From Bacteroidales bacterium (lineage in GTDB: Bacteria > Bacteroidota > Bacteroidia > Bacteroidales > UBA6680), in NCBI GenBank assembly GCA_016926405.1, contig JAFGOQ010000094.1, forward strand, positions 1 to 39,527: a stretch of 39,527 nt of DNA, written 5' to 3'. The position numbers and the translations under genes are program-made. Shown piece by piece: positions 33,462 through 39,527 of this stretch (position 1 is the stretch's first letter; every line of letters starts with the position of its first letter). Under the pieces are notes generated by a model, which saw only the letters and a program-made list of their open reading frames with translations, had not been told where the DNA came from and made no database searches.

Positions 33462-35159
33462 ATGAATTTTAAGCATAAAGATTATTTTATCAGTTTTGTA
33501 TATATAGTTGTAATTATTCTGATAATTATAGCCTCTTCGTGGTCTAGCGTTAGGGTCGATCTTACTCAAGATAAACGATATACTCTGTCGGAAACAACAA
33601 AAGAATATTTAGAGAATCTCGATAAAAGAGTTGTTTTAAAGGTTTATCTCGATGGAGATATGCCTGTTGGTTTAAAGCGTTTGAATAAAGCTCTCGATCA
33701 TAAATTACAAGAGTTTAGACGTATTGGAGGAAGCGATTTTCAATATAAATTTATTGATCCATCGGCAGCTAAAGACTCTAAACGTCGCGAAAAGGTGTAC
33801 CAGCAGCTTATCGATAAAGGTGTAAAGCCCGTTAATTTTCAGCAGCGCGATACTAAAGGTGGTGTTGTTACCCAAGTGGTTTTTCCTGGGCTAGAAATGC
33901 GTTATGGTAACAAGAGTGTTGCTGTTAATCTGTTAAAAAATAATCCTATCTACGATGGCGATCAAAACCTTAATCTTTCGATTGAAAATTTAGAGTACGA
34001 ATTGCTTAATGCAATGAAAACTCTATTGGTTGAGAAAAAGGTTGCTGTTGGTTTTGTTCAAGGTCATAACGAGGCGCAAGAGGCAGGGCTTGCCGACATA
34101 AAAAATGAGCTTAAACTGCAGGCTGATGTTAGTAATGTTATTCTGTCGTCATTAGATGTGGCTTTGCGTTATAAGTGTCTTGTTTTTGCCGATCCTAAAT
34201 CTAGTTTTAGCGAAGACGAAAAATATATTATCGATCAGTATTTACTTCAGGGTGGAAATGTGCTTTGGTTTGTAGATATGGTTGGTGTTAATGCCGATTC
34301 ATTATCGCGTCATGGGCAAACTATTTCTGTAGTCCGTAATTTGAATATAGAGGATATGTTTTTTGATTATGGTGTTCGTGTAAATCCTGTTATTGTTCAG
34401 GATTTTCAATGTTTGCAGCTTCCTATAAATATTGCTCCTGCTGGTCAAAATGCTCAGTTTAGACCTGCCTCGTGGATGTATATGCCTTTGGCTACTCCAA
34501 CAAGTAATGCCTTAACTAGAGGTTTGAATTTTATAAAAACAGCCTATCCTAGTTCTATTGATTTTGTTAATAGTAGCGATGTTGTTAATTCAACGGTGTT
34601 GCTCCAAACCTCTGGTTATAATCGAACAAAGAGCGTTCCTAATACAATCTCGTTATACGAAATAAACGATAAGCCTGCTAAGCTTAGTTTAAAGCACCAT
34701 CCTTTTAATATTGCGGTAATGTTAGAGGGCGAGTTTAACTCAATTTTCACCAATAGAATTGTTAAGGGTTTTGAAGCCAAAAACAATTCTCAAACAATTT
34801 ATAAATCGGAAAAGCCGGGAAAACTGATTGTTGTTGCCGATGCCGATATTATTAAGAACGAAGTTGTTAATTTGGCTAGTGGCCCTAGAATTATGCGTTT
34901 GGGTTACGATAGATATTCGAAACAGATGTTTGATAATCTTCTGTTTGTTAAGAATGTTGTAAGCTATTCTTCGGGTGGTGAAGAGGTGATGAGTCTGCGT
35001 ACTAATCAGTTTAAGATGCGATTGCTCGACAAAAACAAAACCTCTTTTAATCGTTTTTACTGGCAGTTGTTTAATGTAATAATGCCTATTATAATTGTTC
35101 TTTTAGCGGGTGTGTTATTGTGGTTTTTGCGTTGGTATAAATATTCAAAGAGAAGGTAA
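33462..35159 (+). CDS. gldG: Gliding-motility-associated ABC transporter substrate-binding protein GldG
   Basis: 565 residues from the ATG at 33462 (the track begins one codon earlier at a TTG). One N-terminal membrane helix (ISFVYIVVIILIIIASSW) is followed by the GldG opening VRVDLTQDKRYTLSETTKEYL, a large periplasmic part (QGHNEAQEAG, PLATPTSNALTRGL, KLIVVADADI), and a C-terminal membrane helix (IIIVLLAGVLLWFLRWY). It is co-transcribed with gldF and overlaps the DUF4340 gene by one base. Confidence 0.94.
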   Translation: MNFKHKDYFISFVYIVVIILIIIASSWSSVRVDLTQDKRYTLSETTKEYLENLDKRVVLKVYLDGDMPVGLKRLNKALDHKLQEFRRIGGSDFQYKFIDPSAAKDSKRREKVYQQLIDKGVKPVNFQQRDTKGGVVTQVVFPGLEMRYGNKSVAVNLLKNNPIYDGDQNLNLSIENLEYELLNAMKTLLVEKKVAVGFVQGHNEAQEAGLADIKNELKLQADVSNVILSSLDVALRYKCLVFADPKSSFSEDEKYIIDQYLLQGGNVLWFVDMVGVNADSLSRHGQTISVVRNLNIEDMFFDYGVRVNPVIVQDFQCLQLPINIAPAGQNAQFRPASWMYMPLATPTSNALTRGLNFIKTAYPSSIDFVNSSDVVNSTVLLQTSGYNRTKSVPNTISLYEINDKPAKLSLKHHPFNIAVMLEGEFNSIFTNRIVKGFEAKNNSQTIYKSEKPGKLIVVADADIIKNEVVNLASGPRIMRLGYDRYSKQMFDNLLFVKNVVSYSSGGEEVMSLRTNQFKMRLLDKNKTSFNRFYWQLFNVIMPIIIVLLAGVLLWFLRWYKYSKRR

Positions 35160-36115
35160 TGATAAAGAAGTGGTTAAAATACTTTGTGCCTATAGCTTTG
35201 CTAATTGCAGCTATCTGCACGGTGATTTGGATGTCGGCCGAGAATATTGAATATAGCGAAGATATGTTTGCCATTAGCAACTCGCACTTAATTGATAGAA
35301 TTGTTATATCAGATGGTAGTAATAAAGAGGTTGTTCTCGAAAAAAATGGTGATAATTGGATTGTTAATGGAGCTGACATTGCACGACAATCGCAGGTGTC
35401 AATTATTGTAAATATGTTACCTATGCTTTTGGTTGATGTTCCGGCCGAGAAAGCTGTTAATAATGCTATTAACAAAGGTGTTGTGAAGTTGCAAAAGCAG
35501 GTGCGCTTTTTTATCGACAAAAAAGAGATTCTTTATTCGTTTTATAATGTCGAAACAAGAGTTGTGGCAACAATAAATAATAGTAGTCAAGCTTATTATT
35601 TAACTACTCCTGGGTATGCGTTGGAATTTTCTTCAGCCCTCTCGTTGAATGATAGTTATTGGAAATCGAAAGCCATGTATTCGTGGAATTCGTTGCAAAT
35701 TGATAAGTTGTCGGTAGAATATTCCGATGCAAAAACAGAGTCGTTTGTTATTGAAAAGCACAATGATATGTATGTTGTATCGTCTTTAAATAATAACAAA
35801 ACGATTAGCTCCAACGAAACAGAAAAGATATTTTCGTACTTGTCGTTTGCTTCGTCGCTTGAGTTCGACGATTTTTTAACAGACAATCAGGTTGAGGTTT
35901 ATAATGGCTTAAAAGGTAATGCTGATGTCGTTATTAGTGTTGTGGTAGAAGGTGAATTGCATAAGTTAAATGTGTTTTATAAACCCGATTCTAATTCCGA
36001 AACAGGATTTGACCTGTATAAGGTATTTGTTCAAATGGATAACAGCGAGCCCGTTGTTGTGTCGTTTCTTAAAATGGATAATTTGCTGAAAGACTATCGT
36101 TACTTCAACAAGTAA
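35159..36115 (+). CDS. DUF4340-type membrane-anchored protein
   Basis: 318 residues. An N-terminal membrane helix (YFVPIALLIAAICTVIWM) is followed by a periplasmic beta-rich region with repeat-like pieces (IDRIVISDGSNKEVVLEKNGDNWIVNG, then LQIDKLSVEYSDAKTESFVIEKHNDMYVVS). This matches DUF4340 proteins, which often follow gldG-type ABC genes. The ATG overlaps the gldG stop (TAATG). It is probably an accessory part of the GldFG transporter. Confidence 0.8.
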   Translation: MIKKWLKYFVPIALLIAAICTVIWMSAENIEYSEDMFAISNSHLIDRIVISDGSNKEVVLEKNGDNWIVNGADIARQSQVSIIVNMLPMLLVDVPAEKAVNNAINKGVVKLQKQVRFFIDKKEILYSFYNVETRVVATINNSSQAYYLTTPGYALEFSSALSLNDSYWKSKAMYSWNSLQIDKLSVEYSDAKTESFVIEKHNDMYVVSSLNNNKTISSNETEKIFSYLSFASSLEFDDFLTDNQVEVYNGLKGNADVVISVVVEGELHKLNVFYKPDSNSETGFDLYKVFVQMDNSEPVVVSFLKMDNLLKDYRYFNK

Positions 36116-36150
36116 AACGGTAGAATGTAAGTGTTAGTAAATTGTTAATT

Positions 36151-36158
36151 TATATTTG
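36151..36158 (+). promoter_or_regulatory. Candidate -7 element for dnaN
   Basis: TATATTTG, 110 bp upstream of the dnaN ATG, without a clear -33 partner. Confidence 0.35.
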
Positions 36159-36268
36159 GTTGTAAAATTGGGTAAGTACCTATTTTTTTACTATTATTGA
36201 TACTTAAATCGCGAAATGTATTATTTGCGATATTTTATTGATTTGTAAACTATTAATATTATATACCA

Positions 36269-37399
36269 ATGAAGTTTGTTGTATCAAGTATCGAGCTATT
36301 GAGCCATTTGCAAACTGTAAATAGGGTTATTAGTAACAAAAACACTTTGCCTATTTTAGATAATTTTCTTTTCTCGCTTAAAGGAAACGATCTTACAATA
36401 ACTGCCTCCGACTTGGAGACTACCCTAATTACTAGTATTTCATTAGATGTTGTATCGCAAGAAGGAGATATTGCTGTTCCTGCAAAAATCCTTATCGATA
36501 CACTTAAAAATACACCTGAACAGCCTCTTACTTTCGAGGTCGATCCGTCGAACAGACAAATTACTATTCAAAGTGAGAATGGTAAATATACTATAGTAGG
36601 TCAGAATGGTGAAGATTTTCCTTCGATGCCGAAAATTAAAGAGGAATCGAAAAATAGTCTTAACATTGAATCAGACGCTTTCCTTACTGGAATCGAAAAA
36701 ACAATTTTTGCTACTGCCGACGATGAGCTTCGTCCTGTAATGAATGGTGTTTTGTTTGAGCAAGGCGAAGATGGTGTTACTTTTGTAGCTTCTGATGCTC
36801 ATAAGCTGGTAAGATATCGTAGAAACGATATTACTGCTGCTGCTAAATCGTCGTTTATTCTGCCTAAAAAGCCTTCGTCGCTACTGCGCACAATACTTCC
36901 AAAAGACGATCAGCCTGTTAATGTTGAGTTCGACTCTCAGAATGTATTTTTTGTTCTTCCTAACTACAGAATGGTTTGTCGTTTGGTTGAAGGAAATTAC
37001 CCTGCATACAACTCGGTTATTCCAACAAACAATCAGAATAAAATAACTATCGATAGGTTGGCTCTATTATCGGCTTTAAAGCGTGTTTCGGTTTATTCGA
37101 ATCAGGCCAGCAATCTTATTAAGCTTTCTATTGATTCCGACCAGATGACTGTTTCGGCTCAGGATTTAGATTTTTCTATTGCTGCTAAGGAGCACCTTTC
37201 GTGTCAGTACGATGGAGCTGCTATGGAGATAGGATTTAAGTCGCTTTTCCTTATCGAAATTCTTACAAATTTATCTTCTTCGGATGTGGTTTTAGAGCTT
37301 TCTGATCCTACACGCGCAGGACTTATTTTACCTGCCGAAAAAGAGAATCCAAACGAGGATATTCTTATGCTATTAATGCCAATGATGGTAAATAGCTAA
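36269..37399 (+). CDS. dnaN: DNA polymerase III beta subunit (sliding clamp)
   Basis: 376 residues, standard for the clamp, with three repeated domains of about 120 residues. Signatures: MKFVVSSIELLSHLQTVNRVI, LPILDNFLF, then FATADDELRPVMNGVLFEQGEDGVTFVASDAHKLVRYR in domain 2, and the C-terminal VLELSDPTRAGLILPAE with LMLLMPMMV. It encircles DNA and tethers polymerase. There is no dnaA or recF beside it, as is usual in Bacteroidota. It is followed by a strong terminator. Confidence 0.98.
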   Translation: MKFVVSSIELLSHLQTVNRVISNKNTLPILDNFLFSLKGNDLTITASDLETTLITSISLDVVSQEGDIAVPAKILIDTLKNTPEQPLTFEVDPSNRQITIQSENGKYTIVGQNGEDFPSMPKIKEESKNSLNIESDAFLTGIEKTIFATADDELRPVMNGVLFEQGEDGVTFVASDAHKLVRYRRNDITAAAKSSFILPKKPSSLLRTILPKDDQPVNVEFDSQNVFFVLPNYRMVCRLVEGNYPAYNSVIPTNNQNKITIDRLALLSALKRVSVYSNQASNLIKLSIDSDQMTVSAQDLDFSIAAKEHLSCQYDGAAMEIGFKSLFLIEILTNLSSSDVVLELSDPTRAGLILPAEKENPNEDILMLLMPMMVNS

Positions 37400-37419
37400 A
37401 ATGATACTGTTTTAATATA

Positions 37420-37457
37420 CAAAGGTTGCTTCTCTGTTTTCAGAGGTGCAACCTTTG
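37420..37457 (+). terminator. Terminator of dnaN
   Basis: CAAAGGTTGC/GCAACCTTTG encloses an inner stem TCTCTG/CAGAG; then GTTTTTT. Confidence 0.95.
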
Positions 37458-37512
37458 GTTTTTTATATGGCTCATATATTGCCGTTATAATATTAATAGA
37501 TTAAAGAATTAT

Positions 37513-37689
37513 TAAATTTGGGCGGTCTATTGGTAGATAAAAATCAGGTGAACTTATGAAACCTTAGCAAGCAAAAGCTCGCATACGAAAGTAAATACAA
37601 CACAAGGGTTTCATTAATAAGTTGAGAGTAAATGGTTGCTTGTGTTGTAAAAAGATTGAATACTATTACCTAACATAAATTATATTTTG
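37513..37689 (+). promoter_or_regulatory. Promoter and structured 5' leader (interleaved inverted repeats) before the exonuclease gene
   Basis: A -7 element TAAATTTG lies at 37513-37520. The leader (about 37527-37689) holds two inverted repeats in interleaved order. Arm A, AACTTATGAAACC (37551-37563), pairs with A' at 37607-37623, giving 8 bp, a 4-nt bulge, then 5 bp. Arm B, TACAACACAAG (37596-37606), pairs perfectly over 11 bp with B' at 37639-37649. A-B-A'-B' is a pseudoknot or either/or switch topology. No known riboswitch class was recognised. Confidence 0.55.
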
Positions 37690-38505
37690 ATGAAATTAAA
37701 TTTAAGAAACCCCCTTGCTTTTATTGATCTTGAGACAACAGGCATTGACGTGGCTAAAGATAGAATTGTAGAGATTTGTATAATTAAGGTTAATGTTGAT
37801 AATAGCGAAGAGGTAAAAACTATTCGTGTTAATCCTACTGTGCCAATTCCTTTGGAGACATCGTTAATTCATGGTATTTACGACGAAGATATTAAAGATG
37901 CTCCTACATTTAAAGATATTGCTAAAGAGCTTGCTCAGTTTCTTGAAGGAGCCGATTTTGCTGGATTTAACTCTAATCGTTTCGATTTTCCATTACTGGC
38001 CGAGGAGTTTCTTCGTGCCGACTGCGACTTCGATTTTAAGAAACGTAAGTTTGTCGATGTTCAGACAATATTCCACAAAATGGAACAGCGTACGTTGGTT
38101 GCTGCATATAAGTTTTACTGCAACGCTGAACTAGAGAATGCTCATAGTGCTTTAGCCGATACTCGTGCTACATACGAGGTTCTTAAAGCTCAGGTTGACC
38201 GATACGAAAATGCCGAGTTTAAAGATAAAGACGGAAAGGTTTCTACTCCGGTTAAAAACGATATAAATAGCTTGGCCGAATTCTCGGCTCATAATAATAA
38301 TGTCGATTTTGCTGGCCGTATTGTTTATAACGAAAAGGGTGAGGAGACTTTTAACTTTGGTAAATATAAAGGACAAACTGTAGAGTCGGTTTTTGCTAAA
38401 GACCAAGGCTATTATGGTTGGATGATTAATAACGATTTCCCTCTGTACACCAAAAAAGTACTAACAAATATTAAGCTTCGTGCTCTGAATAATAAGTTGT
38501 TTTAA
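37690..38505 (+). CDS. DEDDh 3'-5' exonuclease (DnaQ-like)
   Basis: 271 residues from the ATG at 37690 (the track starts one codon earlier at a TTG). Exo I: AFIDLETTGID supplies Asp and Glu. Exo II: ADFAGFNSNRFDFPLLAEEF supplies Asp. Exo III: NAHSALADTRATYEVL supplies the His and final Asp. The C-terminal 80 residues (about 190-271) contain a small module, EETFNFGKYKGQTVESVFAKDQGYYGWM, often found after such nuclease domains. It is likely a proofreading or repair exonuclease. It lies downstream of dnaN but is separated by a terminator and a structured leader. Confidence 0.9.
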   Translation: MKLNLRNPLAFIDLETTGIDVAKDRIVEICIIKVNVDNSEEVKTIRVNPTVPIPLETSLIHGIYDEDIKDAPTFKDIAKELAQFLEGADFAGFNSNRFDFPLLAEEFLRADCDFDFKKRKFVDVQTIFHKMEQRTLVAAYKFYCNAELENAHSALADTRATYEVLKAQVDRYENAEFKDKDGKVSTPVKNDINSLAEFSAHNNNVDFAGRIVYNEKGEETFNFGKYKGQTVESVFAKDQGYYGWMINNDFPLYTKKVLTNIKLRALNNKLF

Positions 38506-38520
38506 TAAATCCAGACTGTT

Positions 38521-39132
38521 ATGAAGATTATCTGTATTGGATATAATTACCGCCCTCATATTGAGGAGTTAAAGGCGCAAATACCTACTGTGCCAGTGTT
38601 TTTTACTAAACCCGACTCGGCATTTCTTAAAAAGGGGCAGCCTTTTTACTATCCCGATTTTACTAAAGAGTTGCATTACGAGGCCGAGGTGGTGGTTAAG
38701 ATTAATAAGGTTGGTAAGAATATTAGTAAAAAGTTTGCCAACAGATACTACAACGAAATAGGTTTTGGTATCGATTTTACTGCGCGCGATTTGCAAAATC
38801 AATGTATTGCCGAGGGTAAACCGTGGGAAATTGCCAAAGCTTTTGATGGGGCTGCTCCTGTGGGCGATTTTTACAATGTGTCGGAGTTAGGAAACGTTGA
38901 GGATATTACTATTAAGCTCGAGAAGAATGGCGAAGTAGTACAGCACGACTCCCTAAAAAGCCTAATATTCTCAATTGACGATATTATTGCTTATGTATCG
39001 CAATTTATGACTCTTAAAATTGGCGATTTAATTTATACCGGAACACCATGCGGAGTGGGCGAGGTTAAAATAGGCGATAAGCTTACAGGCTATATTAACG
39101 ACAAGCAAGCTTTAGAGCTTTTAGTTCGATAA
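38521..39132 (+). CDS. Fumarylacetoacetate hydrolase (FAH) family protein
   Basis: 203 residues, the short FAH type. Metal ligands are in HYEAEVVVKI (Glu pair) and in GFGIDFTARDLQ (Asp). The motifs KAFDGAAPVG and IYTGTPCGVG are typical. Members cleave or decarboxylate acylpyruvates and related 2-oxo acids (oxaloacetate decarboxylase or acylpyruvase activity is common for this size). It starts 15 bp after the exonuclease stop and is probably co-transcribed with it. Confidence 0.93.
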   Translation: MKIICIGYNYRPHIEELKAQIPTVPVFFTKPDSAFLKKGQPFYYPDFTKELHYEAEVVVKINKVGKNISKKFANRYYNEIGFGIDFTARDLQNQCIAEGKPWEIAKAFDGAAPVGDFYNVSELGNVEDITIKLEKNGEVVQHDSLKSLIFSIDDIIAYVSQFMTLKIGDLIYTGTPCGVGEVKIGDKLTGYINDKQALELLVR

Positions 39133-39299
39133 TTCTGGAATTGAGATTAAAAAGTATCTATGTTATTTTAAGCTACCAGCTTTAATCTTCAATTTATGGT
39201 TAACAGCCAACCTGAATAGAATTAAACGTTTTGCTTTTTAAGATTATGGTTTCTATAACCAACAACAAACTATAAAGTAGTATCTACTTAATTATATTA
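39133..39299. other. Intergenic region without recognised genes
   Basis: AT-rich, stops in all frames, no hairpin with a T run seen. It leads into the terminal-inverted-repeat element. Confidence 0.5.
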
Positions 39300-39430
39300 G
39301 AGGGTGTCCAAAAACAATTAATAAAAAATTAAAATGTCACGTTGAGCGGAGTCGAAACGTTGTGTTTTCAATGAAACAATCCTTCGACTACGCCCAGGAT
39401 GACAGTTTAATTTAGTTTTTGGACATCCTC
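39300..39430. mobile_element. 131-bp element with 16-bp terminal inverted repeats (MITE-like)
   Basis: The left end GAGGGTGTCCAAAAAC (39300-39315) is matched by the right end GTTTTTGGACATCCTC (39415-39430), 15 of 16 inverted. Inside is TTGAGCGGAGTCGAAACG and, in opposite sense, CCTTCGACTACGCCCAGGAT, a motif pair frequent as dispersed repeats in Bacteroidota. There is no coding capacity. It could be an IS relic mobilised in trans. Confidence 0.75.
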
Positions 39431-39512
39431 AAAACTCCCCTCCAAAAAAATAACGCCACAGATGTTGTGCAAAAAGCACCCTGTACTGGTAAATGGTCAA
39501 TTAACTATATTA

Positions 39513-39527
39513 GAGGGTGTCCAAAAA
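39513..39527 (+). mobile_element. Second copy of the left terminal repeat, cut by the window edge
   Basis: GAGGGTGTCCAAAAA repeats the left end of the element at 39300. The preceding 12 bp also repeat with one difference (TTAACTATATTA against TTAATTATATTA). It is either a second MITE or the start of a full insertion sequence. Confidence 0.7.

Overview
The window is AT-rich chromosomal DNA from a member of the Bacteroidota. Supporting signs are gliding-type gldF/gldG, an HU-HIG DNA-binding protein, many FKBP lipoproteins, a SiaB/SiaC pair, and promoters with the Bacteroidota -7 consensus TAnnTTTG in front of many genes (guaA, the tracrRNA, an MFS gene, a methylase gene, nrnA, an SPFH gene, pheT, surE). 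Genus cannot be set from sequence alone.

Layout. 1-6 kb: 3' end of a membrane protein gene (probably an ABC transporter), an ATP-cone/Mrr-like nuclease fusion, then a minus-strand run of siaC, siaB, an S41 C-terminal processing protease and guaA. 6.1-13.1 kb: a complete type II-C CRISPR-Cas locus. It has a 47-bp repeat/30-bp spacer array on the plus strand, then cas2, cas1 and a 1353-residue cas9 on the minus strand, and a divergent plus-strand tracrRNA just beyond cas9. 13.3-14.9 kb: a 22-bp minisatellite, an HU-HIG gene, tRNA-Pro(GGG) and an 8-bp microsatellite. 14.9-23.8 kb: MFS transporter, MBL-fold hydrolase, BASS-type transporter, RsmI-like methylase, four FKBP-type genes behind an NrnA-like DHH phosphoesterase, ndk and truA. 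23.9-27.5 kb: a cluster of poorly known genes (SPFH protein, unknown, a 57-residue ribbon-helix-helix protein missed by the ORF track, a two-TM protein, unknown, and a gene broken by an in-frame stop). 27.6-39.1 kb: pheT, surE, a small membrane protein, a SpoIID-domain protein, gldF, gldG, a DUF4340 protein, dnaN, a DEDDh exonuclease and an FAH-family hydrolase. The right edge holds a short element with terminal inverted repeats and the start of what looks like a second copy.

The most unusual part is the CRISPR array. Each intact repeat carries a Bacteroidota-type promoter (GTTG, 18 bp, TATCTTTG) with the same geometry as the tracrRNA promoter, so each spacer could be transcribed from its own repeat. 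At the decayed end, two neighbouring repeats are split at the same place by nearly the same foreign sequence. The net extra length is exactly 77 bp, one repeat-spacer unit, so the 77-bp phase of the whole array is kept.

Other points worth a look: two direct repeats one helical turn apart at the SPFH promoter, in an operon that encodes an Arc-like DNA-binding protein; interleaved inverted repeats (pseudoknot or switch topology) between dnaN and the exonuclease gene; a hairpin-forming minisatellite beside the tracrRNA; and a probable TTG start for surE. All identifications come from reading motifs by eye; no database search was run.
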